64,000 nucleotides of DNA from Topomyia yanbarensis. Its lineage: Eukaryota > Arthropoda > Insecta > Diptera > Culicidae. Within the stretch, counting starts at the first letter, position 1; each line of letters opens with the position of its first letter. The notes beneath the pieces were generated by a model. It worked only from the letters and a program-made list of their open reading frames with translations. It searched no databases and was not told the DNA's origin. Where the stretch lies: NCBI RefSeq assembly GCF_030247195.1, contig NC_080672.1, positions 64,211,771 through 64,275,770 of the forward strand, read 5' to 3'. The translations under genes and the position numbers were made by a program. Below, in pieces: positions 53,596-64,000 of the stretch.

Positions 53596-53844
53596 CAAAT
53601 ATAGTTTGGAACCCCAAATAGAACCACAAAAGATTTGTTATAGCTTGATATGGGTCAAGCTGCTTTCGATATACGCCCAACGTAAAAAATTAGACCACAT
53701 CGGAAATAATTACTGAATTTGCGTTATGACTTCGTCTCATCAGAATCCAACACTAACTTAATGATAGGACTAAACTAGCGCCGGATAGACGCTAGCTCCT
53801 AAAAACGAAATCACTATTTGTGTTTCTGGGCAAACCCCTAGTTC

Positions 53845-56183
53845 TGCGTGATGTCCTGCAATGCAATATTTCTCCTTCGTGGAGAAAAATTGGGAATAGG
53901 TGAAAACTATTTTTTCTCCAATAATGAGAAAATTGTTTAATATCATCTTTGCGCATGAAGAGCACAAAACCTCTAACTAAACTAAACACTTACTCAGAGA
54001 CAGTTAATTTAGTTATAGGTTTTGTACTCTTCACGGGCAAAGATGGTTTTAAACAATTTTCTCATATAATGGAGAAAAAATAGTTTTTTTTTTCGAGAGT
54101 TGTCCTACTGGAGCTGTAGAGCTAGGTTCTCGGAAGGGCTCCCCGTCAGAATCACATACTACAATTTGCAGACGAGACAGGCAATGTCGCCCAATAAAAC
54201 ACTGCAATAGGCCAATTGTAGCGGGCCGTGATTCTGAATGTGATATTCATTGTACGGTTCAGGCATGTGCGGGCGTAGGGACTCGGAATCGCGTGTATCA
54301 TCGCGAAGGGCTCGAACATTTGTACGTTAATGTGCTCGATCGCGTGTGCGTTTGTATGTCGCGTGTGCTAACGTGTAACTTCGCGTGCATAAATTCTATT
54401 TCATAACCGTGTGCCTTTCGCATATTCGCGTGTGTCTGATACTTAATTTTTTGTGTACGGTTCAGATTCCAGAAGGAAGTGGGTTTTTCCATATCATTAG
54501 AGTTCCCAATCATGTCGTCGTAGAACGCGTGGTCTAGTGGATATGAGCTTTATTTTTTTTTAATTGGTCCAACTGAATGTATGGACCTAAATTGCTAGAA
54601 TGAAGGTTAAAGATTTCCGGACGTGACCGATTCATGATCGCGCATTTGCGGGTTGGCGTTTGAGATCGCGTTTGTAACTTCGTAAGTACTAAAACGTTCA
54701 CACAATTGCCGCAGTGTTATCAAGTTTACGCGATCGCGGGCATAGGTGTGCGTAGATGATCGCGAAGGGCTTAAGCGTTCGTATGTTGACGTGTTTGTCG
54801 CGTGTGCTCGCGTGTATGTGACTTCGCGTGTATAAATTCGATTTTGAAACCCTGCGGCGATTCATATATTCGCGGACCGTCATTCTGATCTTTAGTTTTC
54901 GGTGTACGGATCACATTCTGACAGGGAGAGAGTTACCCCATATCACTAGAGTTTCCGGTCATGTCGCCATGGAACGTTTTGTCTAGTGGATATGGTAGTT
55001 ATTTTTCAATTTTATTATTTTTTTTAATAATTAACAAGGATCTAGATTGTTTGTACCGAGGATAGATACTTCCGGACGATCCCGATTCATGATGGCGCGA
55101 GCGCGGGAGTTTGTAGGTTGACACTTGAGATCGTGTTGGTAAGTTTATGAGTGCTGAGATTTTCACCTTATCACCGGGGTGTAATCATGTTTGCGAGTTC
55201 GTATGTTGCTTGGAAAATCGCGAGGGGCTCTAACGTTTGTGCGCTGACGTGATTTTGTAACGTGTGTTCTTGAATGGTTGCGCGAACCGTGAGTCTGATA
55301 TTAAATTTTCAGTGCGCGGTTTGAATTCTGGCAGAGATTGGGATCGTTTATATCGATAGGGTTCCCGGTCATGTCGCCATGAGACGTGTTGTCTAATAGG
55401 TATGGGCGTATTTTCTTAATTGGTCCAGCTGAAGGCATGGACCTAGGCTTCTAGGATCAAGGATAGACTTTCGGACGTGACCGATTCGTAATCGCGTGCA
55501 CGATGGCATTTTTGTAGGTTCCCGCTGAGACCGCGTTTGAGAATGTGTGAGTGTTAAGACGTTCACTATCACCATCTTTGTTGACCCAGCTGAAGGCGGG
55601 TGTAGAATGGCAGTATAGGACTCGATAAGAAGAAATAAAAGACAATATATGAGAGACGTAATAGATTAGATAGGTACAAGATACAGCTGAAGTTATGATC
55701 ATCACATGAGACATACATTAGTACTTCAAACGCTACTAATACTTGAATAGCCAATCACCACACATAGCACATCCTTTCTCAATTATCTATTTGTTACTGG
55801 TTGATTGTTGGTTATGAGCTGGTGAATAGAGGAAAGGTATAGAACAGACAAAAGGCTCATATCAGCCCTCCCGGCCTCCTCGACACACCACTATCGAGGC
55901 GTATTGTAATCAACATCTTGAAGCGGGCTTCTTATATAAATCAAATCCTCAGTAGTCATAATGATTGGTGGATTATTAACATGAGAACTAATTAACCTCT
56001 AGTAGTAGAATTTGGTGCAAATAAAAACTAAAAAGAGCGAAGGTCCTTATATTTAGATAACTCTATTGAATATATTGTGGCTTGATGATGTTTACAATAC
56101 CGTCAATCCCATCAACCTGCGAGAGGGATATAATGGAGAAAAAATAGTTTTGTACCTAAATTGTACTCCACTAAGGAGAAATA
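53845..56183. mobile_element. Palindromic element split by copy E
   Basis: The left arm (53855-53960, TTTCTCCTTCGTGGAGAAAA, AACTATTTTTTCTCC) and the right arm (54040-54087, resumed at 56152-56180 with CTCCACTAAGGAGAAATAT) are inverted copies around a short centre near 53980-54010. Copy E inserted into the right arm. Confidence 0.6.
54088..56127 (-). mobile_element. CGCG-rich non-coding retroelement family, copy E (full-length, A-tailed)
   Basis: A 24-nt exact duplication flanks it (54064-54087 and 56128-56151, core AATGGAGAAAAAATAG). On the - strand it begins CCCTCTCGCAGGTTGATGGG, resembling the start of copy B. It has about 550 bp of unique sequence, then four units of about 450 bp, and ends CAACTCTCG plus an A-run at 54088. 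No ORF above about 85 codons. Lying between the large gene and BBS7, it is the cleanest insertion of the family. Confidence 0.8.
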
Positions 56184-56895
56184 TACTACCGTTCTACGCA
56201 TAATTGTCTCATGTTACTTTTTGATCATTTTCACTTTTTTTCATCAAACAGTCCTTTTTGAAATATATTTTCAGAAAACACATCCAAATCACACAGTTTG
56301 TTCGAAGACTTCGTGAAAAAATACCAAGTCTGTTTGTTCCATTGTTGGAATTCTACGCATAATTGTCCCACTAACGAAAATCCCAAAAAAAAGTGTACAA
56401 TAAAAAATAATTACGCAACGTTTAGTGTATAACGCTAGATGTCGGGCACTGAAAAATTGATTTAAAATTACAGGTTCATTAAAAAGAGATGGCCGCGGTA
56501 ATACTAATTACAACAGTGACTGAGAACAATCCTGTAAAGCTCTTCATCACTATCGTCGCTTGCATAACATAGTGAATGCATCTAGGATAGTGAGCCTATT
56601 TTCGCAATGTTTCTATTATCACCAAGAGGGTGACATGACGTCATATTATGGTAGTCAACATAAGAATTTTATTTGTAACAAAATTACCAAAATTTGTACT
56701 AAATAGGGACGGGGAGCACTTTAGTTGGCATCAAATCAGCGAAAGTATTCATTGTTTTCTTTTGTTAACTGCTACTGCTGCTTGCTGATGACATTTCAAG
56801 CGATTTTGACGTTGTCAAACTGACCCCCATCGATCGGTGGAAAAACGATGTTGCCTATTGTCAAACTCTGTATGTAGAGATAGGGAAGTCAGATA

Positions 56896-57047
56896 CACTG
56901 AAGTTTTTTTTATGCGGGGGATACGTACCGCATAAAAAATCCGCATAACTTTGAAAATCCGCATAAATTAAAAACCGCATAACTTTGAAAATCCACATAA
57001 AAAACCGCATAACTTTGAAAATCCGCATAAAAACACATAAGGTGTGA
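56896..57047. mobile_element. CGCATAACTTTG repeat MITE (copy 3 of the CACTCAGG family)
   Basis: It begins CACTGAAGTTTTTTTTATGC after TA, followed by five units of CCGCATAACTTTGAAAAT type. This is the same architecture as 2167-2630 and 42636-42914 but with CGCATAA in place of CGCGTAA. The right end is degraded. Confidence 0.65.
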
Positions 57048-57062
57048 AATATTTTTCAATAT

Positions 57063-57300
57063 TAAGAGCCATAGTACTCAAGGAAGAGCAAGGATTTGAA
57101 GTAAGAAAGTTTAGAAAAGCGTGGAGTAAGGTCATATGAGCAAGCTTAGAGTTTTCCGGCTACTTAACTCTGTTTCTTCTGCAACACAGGAGTCAGGATC
57201 TTTCGGCATTAAATGCGAATCACCGGAGTCTGTGACATGTCCAGACAAGCGTAAGGTCGCTTAATGATTGATATGAACGTACCCAATTCTAGACAATAAA
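57063..57300 (+). repeat. Dispersed repeat (copy of 35408-35610)
   Basis: GAGCCATAGTACTCAAGGAA, AGAGCAAGGATTTGAAGTAA and GAATCACCGGAGT recur in order. Class unknown. Confidence 0.5.
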
Positions 57301-57467
57301 GCTTAATGTGTTGCATCGTTTCCCTCCAGATTCCCAAAACAATTTTTATCTTCAATAGCGTTTTTCTCAGTTGCCAGTTTTGCAACATGGGACAATTGGG
57401 CGTAGAACGGCAGTATAGTATGGTGAATAATTACTGGTTATGCACATGCGTTCACCTGTCGTCAATG

Positions 57468-57481
57468 ATCACCTTAGTAAC
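57468..57481 (+). promoter_or_regulatory. RFX X-box upstream of BBS7
   Basis: ATCACC-TT-AGTAAC fits the X-box consensus RYYNYY-N(1-3)-RRNRAC at every position. It lies 79-92 nt before the BBS7 ATG. RFX/DAF-19 factors drive BBS and other ciliary genes through an X-box usually within about 150 bp of the start. The inference is by motif and position only. Confidence 0.65.
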
Positions 57482-57482
57482 G

Positions 57483-57494
57483 GTTGGCGCCAAC
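57483..57494. promoter_or_regulatory. 12-bp palindrome GTTGGCGCCAAC in the BBS7 promoter
   Basis: A perfect palindrome directly after the X-box and 65 nt before the ATG. TTGGCGCCAA resembles an E2F site. It could also be a second RFX half-site pair. The function is a guess. Confidence 0.35.
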
Positions 57495-57559
57495 AAACAT
57501 GCGTTCCGGTTAAAAATCAATTAAAATAATATTTTTATTTTGTCAACTCCATTCGTAAC

Positions 57560-58054
57560 ATGGAACTCGAACTAACCCGTGTCGATTATACGACCGTCGG
57601 ATTAACGGCACCCAATTGCCTTCAGCTGCTACCACCCTCGTCGGGAACCAATGATCCGCGAGGATCTACCAGGCAGCAGCAGAAAGCGGTCATTGGTGAT
57701 CAGGATGGAGTGCTTCAATTGTTTTCTATGAAAAAAGATGAACTTCAGATTCACTTTAAAACGTTACCGAGCGATAAGATCGCATCGGTCAAACTCGGCG
57801 GTCAGATGGGGTCGATTGCGGATAAAATATTTACTGCCTCGGAGAATAAGGTTCGTGGCTTTAACAAAAAGGGGAAAATGTTTCTGGCATTTGAAACTAA
57901 CCTGACGGAAACTATCCGCTCGATGTTCGTGAGCGGAAGTGATTTGTTGGTGTGCGGAAATCACGTGTACAATCACTATAAAGACTGCAAGGAGGTTGGG
58001 TCGTATCTGTGCGGTGATGCGATCGTAGACGTGGCCGGTCTCTGCCCGAATAAT
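57560..58054 (+). CDS. BBS7: BBS7 exon 1
   Basis: 165 codons from ATG; donor AAT/GTGAGT, phase 0. The start is chosen because MELELTRVDY aligns with the first residues of vertebrate BBS7. Confidence 0.95.
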
Positions 58055-61000
58055 GTGAGTGACTCTAAATGTTTAAGTTGGTAAAGTAACACGCATACTA
58101 ATTCCATGCAAATTTCAGACAAGTCGCCTTATTACGGTACTGGCATGCTCGGGGCGAGTCTTACGAATTCTGGAACACTCACGGGTGCGCCAAACACTGG
58201 AAGTAGACAGTGTACCGACTGTGTTACATGTACCCAAAGGTCTCGGCGATCGCATTCTGTGCGGATTCGGTGACGGAAAAGTGATTCTGTTTCACATTAA
58301 TCTTCTGGTGAGTGAGGTAAAGCGGGAGATGTTGGTTGAAGATACGGAAAATCTTAGTGCGGTTACCTGCATCACGACGTACGATTTATCAGGAGATGGA
58401 AAGGATGAATTGATCGTTGGACGACGAGATGGAACGCTTCAAGTGTTTACAATGAATTCAGATGAATATCAGTTCGAAATGGAATGTACTCAGATATACC
58501 GCGAAAACTTCAACGAAAGTATCTCGTGTGTCCAAGGCGGCAGCGTAGGTGCTAACAATTACTCGGAAATTGTCGTGTGTACGTACTCAGGTCGAGTGTT
58601 TGGTCTGACAACCCAATGTATCAGCAAAAGCTTGAGCGATAGCAGTAAACGCAGTTCAGCCAATATGGCTCCAGGCAGCTCTACAAAACTACACAAACTA
58701 CGGGCTGAAATCTACGAGCTTGAACAAGCGATCACTAGGGAACGCGAACGTTATCAGCAATCGACACAAGCTCTGTCTACAGGACTATCAGCGATCCCAA
58801 TGCTGTCGGTTAACGACTCAATGCTCTTGTGCCAGGAGGATGCGACCTATGCGTTAACTATCGAAATCCCCACTCCGATCGAGCACGTGCTGTTGCAGTG
58901 CGACGCACCGATCAATCTGATCGATGTGGAGAAGAATTCTGCCGTTGTGAGCTTCAGCGAGTGCGATAAAATGGTAAGATTTAAAATGTAAAAAATATTC
59001 CTATGTTTGTGGTGTCAGATTTTGGCCGGAAAACATAAGACCGAAAAAAAATGATTAGAAAAGGTAGTTCAGTTAATACTGGGTCATTAGATCGAATGAT
59101 CATTAGGCCGAATCGTCACTAGGCCACAACGCCGAATGGCCATTAGTCCCAAGGTCACACGCATTAACTCTCGATTCTTCTCTTGCTTCTAGTCTGCAAA
59201 TATTACATCGCCATTTAGTTTTCATCCCAGAGCTGTTTAGTTTTTGATTCTATGAGCCAATGATCTCCTGTTTCCGTGAGTCATTTAGCTCTCAGCCTTA
59301 TCACGATCTACTCGGATAGTTCACGGTTCCTACTCCAACTGAGAGCCAATAAGCTCTCATTTTGGTCGCGATATAGTCGAATAGTCCACGGCGGTGAATC
59401 TACCCTACTGTGAATTCCCTGGCGGTAGATTTGATTCCAATATCGATGTTGGTTTCCGTGAGCCATTTAGCTCCCCGCTTCGTCCCGATCTACTCGATCT
59501 AGTCACCAGTGGTGGACCTATCCTACTTAACGGGCCAGCCAGTAGGTGCTGATGTCTATCCAGCGATTCAGGGTGGAGCGTAGCTTCCGGTTCACTTGCG
59601 CCCAAACGACCACCCGCTAGCTAGTCGACGCGATCTACTCGCTCTAATCCCCCACCGGTGAAACCTGACGTCCAGTGCACTGGTGACTTGATAACCCGAA
59701 CCCGGTATTACGTCGCATATTACTCAACGGGTCCCCGGCGGTGGACCTAGTCTCCACCGACGGAGAGTTCCCCGGTGGTGAAATTTCTCCCGAAACCCGG
59801 TTTATAGTTTCACAGTGGCTTTCTAGTCGATGGCGCTACTTTATTGATCCCTTCACAACTTTCTCTGCGGCTCGGAGAGTATACTATAGTAACCATTCTG
59901 CTGACAGTATCCCAGATATGCATACCTTCGAACTTCTTCAATCTTAGGGCATTCGGAAACCACGTATTCCGGAGCGGCGATGCAGGTATTTCCGCAACCA
60001 TCCGTACCCGGACAAAAGTTGCGTCAAATGGAAGTTCATCTCGTCATGCTTTCCATGCACCCACATCAAGACATTTAGATCAGTCGGTGGGTTCACCTTA
60101 CTTTCTCCGCGTTGTCCCACCCTTGTTGCCACTTAGCCAATGAGTCCGCTCTGACCATTCTCCTTACATTTCGTGTATTCTGTACGCGCTCGCGACACGA
60201 ACAGCCATTAGGCGAAACGTGCTTGTCAACTTCTTCCGGCTCCGCTTTGAGTTCAGTGTAGCGGCCTAGGCCGGTACGCCATAGCTCAGTATTGAGGATG
60301 AGATACCCGCCAGGAGACGTCTCGTGCTGCATCTTGTTTCTCCGATGTTCGGCATGACTCTCGCCAATACGTTAGTTGCCTCGCTGCCTTCTCGCATGAG
60401 TAGTCGACATGGCTGTTGTAATTTAACCATCACACCTAGGCGCTTCAGCGCACTCATCGATGGTATTGAGTGTCCGCCGATGCTGATCACGACACGCTGA
60501 ATTTTTTCGGTTACTGGCCAACACTATCTCCGTCTTGTGGTGAGCCAGCTGCAACTTGACGTCAGCCATCCAGGTTTCCACGATGCCTATTGTCTCTGCT
60601 GTTAACATCTCCACTTCCTCGAGAATCTCGTCGGTTATCGTCAGGACAACGTCATTTGAACAGCCGACGATCTCTACTCCCCTGGGCAGTTGCAGTGTGA
60701 ACACTTCGTTGTACATTATATTCCAGACAGGGATGCCACATGGGAATCTGTGTTTCGGTCAAAAAAAAGAAAGAAAGAATTTCTGTTAAAAATCACAATA
60801 TTTCCAAAAATCTGTGGAAATCTGTGAAATTTTCTTCAAAATGCCAAAAATCTGTCATCTATGAAAAAGAATCTGTGATTAAAAATTGTGCAAAAAATCT
60901 GTGACATTACAGTAAAATCTGTGAATTTGGTAACCCTGATTCCAGAGCGTTGGGCCGAGTATAGAGCCCTGAGGTACTCCCGCCGTGACACTAATTGACC

Positions 61001-64000
61001 GCTGCCCCATGTTCGTCTCGTAGACCAGTACTCGGTTCTGAAAGTAACTTCTCAAAACCTTGCACAAATAGTCCGGGACTCGCATTCTGTGCAGCGCTAC
61101 TGCGGTAGTCATCCACCAACTGGCGCTGTTGAACGCGTTTTTCACGTAGATCGCGTAACTACTGCGCAATAGTGATTACCTCTTCTCTCTTGCTTCGATG
61201 CTTTCTCCGCTTTCGCGATAACTGTGCGTATGGCGTCTACCGTCGATATCCCTTTCCGGAATCCGAATTGCCTCTGCGACGGTCCGTTCTCACCTTCAGC
61301 GTAGTTCGTCAATCTGTAGGCTGATAGGATACGGTGGCTTCCCTGGTTTTTGGCAGCAACATCAGCTTGTGGATCCTCCATCTACCCGGGAAGTAGCCTT
61401 CGTCCAGGAATTTCTGTATGTCAGTGCCACGTTGGGGGTACTGTCCGTTCCGGGAGCTTTCTTCACTTTCAGCCCTTTCGCTACCATGAGGAGCTCGTCG
61501 TTGGAGACCCAATTGCACCAACGCACGGTGTAGGCAGCCATGCGGTTAGGTCGTGCTTCGGTAAAAGACCTTCCACGATACTTTCTAATTTGTCAGTGCA
61601 GTCTTCAGCTGGCGTCGTTGGACGCCACAGTAAGCATTGCTCCAGGGTTAGCGTCTACTTCTCTGCACAGCTCATTGTAGTAGGTGTATTTACTAAGCAT
61701 TACCTCGCGGTAAAAAACGACCCTAGCCGCCCGGAATGTCAACGTACATTCTTCTCTGACTGCCTCAGAACTAGCTCTCTGAACGCATCTACTTGCAGGC
61801 AGCACGAAGGAGGCTCAGCCTTTCGTTCCACCAATACACCGGACGCCGGTAGTTCCTCGGCTCCATTTTCCTCGGCATTGGTACGTCATATACTCTCGCT
61901 AATGTTTCCGACAGCTCATCGGCATTCGAAATTGGAGCGAAGTTGCCAGCACGAAGCGCTTCCACAAAAAGATCCTTATCGAAAAATTTTTACTTTCCAC
62001 TTTTCGCGTTACAATGCAATTTCGTCGTCCAATGGTGTAGTGGATCGCCTGGTATTTGCTGTGTGGACTGCCAACTCGCCAATTGATGTTAGCCATCAGC
62101 AACGCACTGCAGCATGCTACGTCGATAATGGATTCCCGGTCGTCTTCACAGAATGTGCAAGCGGAACCTTTGTTGCACAGCCTTACTGGACGCCAGGGTT
62201 TCCAGAATATAACCTCTTGCGGTGGTTAGTCTGCTGCTCCACTCCACGGCCAGAGCATTAAAATTTCCTCCTATAACAAGCGGCGTTCGTCCGACTAACG
62301 AGTCGGATAGTGCATCTAGTATCCGATTGAGCTGCTCTGGTGTCCACCGTTGGGGAGCGAAACAACAAATACGCCGTTGAACCTGGCGATCACGAAGCCT
62401 TCGTGGGTACTATCCACCACCTTTTGGACAGAAAACCGTTCACCACTTGGATTGCCGTCATCCCTGCATTATCTACCGCCCAGGTACCGTTGTCGGGAAG
62501 CACACGCACTTCGTTTCTGTTGTTGACTGCCACAACAGTTGCTGTGCAATGTCGCAATGATTGAGATTAAGCTGCGTAATCTCCATTATCATTGACCTAA
62601 TTTCGCCTTTTTGTACTCTGGACATAAGAGCCTTTCCGTCATGTGGTCCTTTCCGCCCTCTTTTGTACAGAGCAAGCACTTCGGTTGCTTTTGCGGTCTC
62701 TAGCAATGTGTCCCTTCTCCCCACATTTTCTACACAGATCAGATTTGTCCGGATCTCTACAGTTTCTTGTCTGATGGCCGAAACCCAGGCACCTGAAATA
62801 CCTCTCCGTTTATTTAGTGGTTCTAGAAATCAATCGTAAAGAGCAATCGTAATACTATACGCCTTCCTCCACCTGATTAACATCTGCTCTTTCTCAAGGT
62901 TACATTGCTCTATTGACGTGCTCCTCACTTTGTCTTGCGTTGTGATCGCGTCCAGATTCCTGCACTCGACCACCGATTCTTGAAATAAAGCTCTTAATCA
63001 ATAGACCTTTCTTCAGCTCGAAGCATCTCACCTTTCTTTATTGCGCTTGGTTCATACTACGTTCTTCTCTCGTTCTTTAAAAAATCGCAGCGTACGTCAC
63101 GTTTGCTTTGATGACTAGAGTGTCTCCCCTATATCTCTCTTCTGGTGCGACGGTCTTGGTCCTTCTTCACGTTGATATCGTTGGCAGACGCGTACAGGAA
63201 ATGCATGTCTATGGAGAGGGTTTCGGTACAAGCAGTATACTGCCTATTTCGCAAGTCAGTCCCACGTAGGAAGGGAATCCCATTGAACATGAGACAGATT
63301 TATGATTATGGGCAGTATATGAGTAGTAAAATTTGAAAAGATGCTACATCTATTATTACTTATTCCAGAGCGGCAATAGTCTACTGGCTAGTTATCGTTG
63401 TCAGTCCAATACCAACCGGGTTGATCTGAAGTTCCGCACAGTCGAAGGACAGTGTGGTACTCTGCAGGTATACGTTACACCGAACCTACAACCGAAGTGT
63501 TGTCAGCTCAAACGGTACCCCATCAAACCACTTTCGCTGCACATGATTGTTCACAGCTTATCGGATGATGTGAAAGCTCGACCGATGGCGGTTCTTACAC
63601 TGAAGGGAGCCTTTAGTCAAGCTGAGATGCACAACTGGCTGATGAACACCATTCCGGAGATACCAGAAAAGACCTACGAGAACGACAAGATACGATTGAT
63701 ATTTCGACACGTGTTTGTCGGCACAGTGCTCATCTGTGAGTACGGTAAGGCGGAGGCCGACTTTAGAAGTGACAACATTTCAACAATCTCGATTCTCAAA
63801 GATTTTATTACCAAGGAAGCGACTAAAAAACGGATCAAACTTGAAATCATTACCAGTGGGTGAACATATGTTTCTACATTGTCCGATAATAATTATGGTT
63901 TTTTTTTGCAGATGTAAACGAACAAACCATACCAGGATTAATAAAACTTATCGAACCCAAGATTCTGCACTACAACAAACTGACCAAAGACTACCAAATA
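57560..64000 (+). CDS. BBS7: Bardet-Biedl syndrome 7 protein (BBSome subunit), 3' end beyond window
   Basis: Four exons are visible: 57560-58054, 58119-58973, 63369-63855, 63912 onward. The product is a core subunit of the BBSome, which carries membrane proteins into and out of cilia. Residues 1-165 (MELELTRVDY, VIGDQDGVLQLFSMKK, NKVRGFNKKGKMFLAFETNL, NHYKDCKEVGSYL) and exon 2 (RLITVLACSGRVLRIL, VGRRDGTLQVFTMN, SIQGG-like SCVQGGSVG, EIVVCTYSGRVFGLT) form the N-terminal beta-propeller. A coiled coil (LRAEIYELEQAITRERERY) and the GAE/platform start (VDLKFRTVEGQCGTLQVYV, DNISTISILKDFITKEATKKR) follow. Similarity to human BBS7 is continuous. Intron 2 (4.4 kb) holds an antisense R1-type LINE. Confidence 0.97.
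58119..58973 (+). CDS. BBS7: BBS7 exon 2
   Basis: 285 codons between TTTCAG/ACAAGT and ATG/GTAAGA. It completes the propeller and the coiled coil and ends at the SFSECDKM segment. Confidence 0.95.
58974..59159. repeat. Start of BBS7 intron 2 with short 'CATTAGGCCGAAT' repeats
   Basis: 59080-59155 has five units of TCATTAGNNCGAAT type. They are similar in style to the GAATGNCATTCG and CGACCAAA clusters elsewhere and are probably an element end. Confidence 0.45.
59940..62640 (-). pseudogene. R1-clade ORF2 (endonuclease-reverse transcriptase), broken
   Basis: Recognisable blocks in shifting frames are QLNLNHCDIAQQLLWQST (endonuclease start), PTKAFVIARFNG-type strands, RQFGFRKGISTVDAI, KNAFNSASW, VPDYLCKVLRSYFQNR, GVPQGSILGPTLWN (RT motif B region) and, after a MITE, MYNEVFTLQLPRGVEIVG. 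The catalytic DD block reads CSNDVV, so one of the two aspartates is replaced. Stops, shifts and the hAT MITE at 60728-60938 make it non-functional. Confidence 0.8.
60728..60938. mobile_element. 211-bp hAT-type MITE inside the R1 reverse transcriptase
   Basis: It starts CAGGGATGCCACATGGGAAT and ends GGTAACCCTG. ATTCCAGA lies at 60720-60727 and 60939-60946. The interior repeats AATCTGTG. Removing it joins ILGPTLWN to MYNEVF of the RT, which confirms the boundaries. Confidence 0.9.
63001..63368. other. BBS7 intron 2, 3' end
   Basis: Unassigned intron sequence, perhaps with further LINE ORF1 remnants. It ends at the TATTCCAG acceptor at 63361-63368. Confidence 0.35.
63369..63855 (+). CDS. BBS7: BBS7 exon 3
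   Basis: It starts SGNSLLASYRCQSNTNRVDL in phase 0. The 3' end is set at ACCA/GTGGGT because only this donor keeps the frame into the next exon (NVNEQTIPGLIKLIEPK). The neighbouring GTGAAC donor at 63860 would shift it. Confidence 0.85.
63912..64000 (+). CDS. BBS7: BBS7 exon 4, cut by the window end
   Basis: After TTTTGCAG at 63904-63911 the frame reads VNEQTIPGLIKLIEPKILHY, aligning with the platform-domain start of BBS7. It runs off the window. Confidence 0.9.

Larger units (their letters stand above)
56184..57415. mobile_element. 1.2-kb TA-flanked element with 28-bp inverted ends
   Basis: The ends TACTACCGTTCTACGCATAA and inverted TACTGCCGTTCTACGCCCAA are flanked by TA (56182-56183 and 57416-57417). 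The same termini define the 81-bp element at 2193-2273. It carries a nested MITE (56896-57047) and the dispersed repeat at 57063-57300. It ends only 145 bp before the BBS7 start codon. Confidence 0.75.
59160..63000 (-). mobile_element. R1-clade LINE, antisense in BBS7 intron 2, degenerate
   Basis: The - strand order is ORF1 C-terminal zinc knuckles (near 62830-62650), ORF2 endonuclease start (QLNLNHCDIAQQLLWQST, 62600), linker (NRILDALSDSL region), RT (61400-60420) and a C-terminal cysteine region (HDEMNFHLTQLLSGYGWLRK, near 60050). About 700 bp of 3'UTR-like sequence with CCATTTAGCTC repeats follows, to 59160. Limits are approximate. Confidence 0.75.

Noticed and set aside
61350..62261. 303-codon + strand ORF in BBS7 intron 2
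   Set aside because: The - strand of the same segment encodes the conserved R1 ORF2 blocks. The + frame is an antisense shadow.

Overview
The window looks like a culicine (Aedes-like) mosquito chromosome. It is AT-rich, has short phase-consistent GT-AG introns beside introns of 4-14 kb, and is crowded with small TA-flanked and 8-bp-flanked DNA elements, R1- and I-type LINE fragments, tRNA-related SINEs and a Tc1/mariner (D37E-like) relic. Clear insect orthologues (BBS7, RWDD2) confirm an animal genome. The species itself is inferred, not proven.

Host genes, left to right. (1) The terminal exon of an unrecognised + strand gene (3646-3798) is followed in the same frame by a 162-codon GC-rich open extension (to 4287) and an AT-rich, 3'UTR-like stretch. 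(2) A large - strand gene runs from 49112 down to 21356. I could join ten exons with all phases consistent into a 2069-residue secreted protein. Its order is signal peptide, EAR/beta-propeller-like region, about 20 'NG-x-x-L' repeats, second propeller-like region; it may belong to the eggshell Nasrat/Polehole/Closca group. (3) A compact RWDD2 orthologue (47750-48664, +) lies antisense inside intron 1 of that gene. (4) BBS7 (57560 to beyond 64000, +) has a consensus RFX X-box about 80 bp before its ATG, as expected for a ciliary gene. (5) A possible 53-residue two-exon microgene (35059-35279, +) sits inside intron 6 of the large gene.

Mobile DNA fills nearly everything else. At 10608-17327 is an almost complete animal CACTA-like transposon with CACTG ends, a TA duplication and two adjacent genes, one of them a seven-exon gene. 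It carries a few inactivating lesions. A near-perfect 243-bp inverted MITE pair abuts its right end. At 18.4-21.0 kb is an I-type LINE ORF1 split by two MITEs. The BBS7 intron 2 holds an antisense R1-clade LINE, itself split by a hAT MITE.

The most unusual component is a family of 1-2.4 kb non-coding elements built of roughly 450-bp CGCG-rich repeats. There are five copies (about 23.9-27.0, 29.4-31.8, 41.2-43.9, 49.9-51.0 and 54.1-56.1 kb). Two have A-tails and 23-24-bp target duplications, so they look like non-autonomous retroelements mobilised by a LINE. Three of the five lie in introns of the large gene and explain part of its size.
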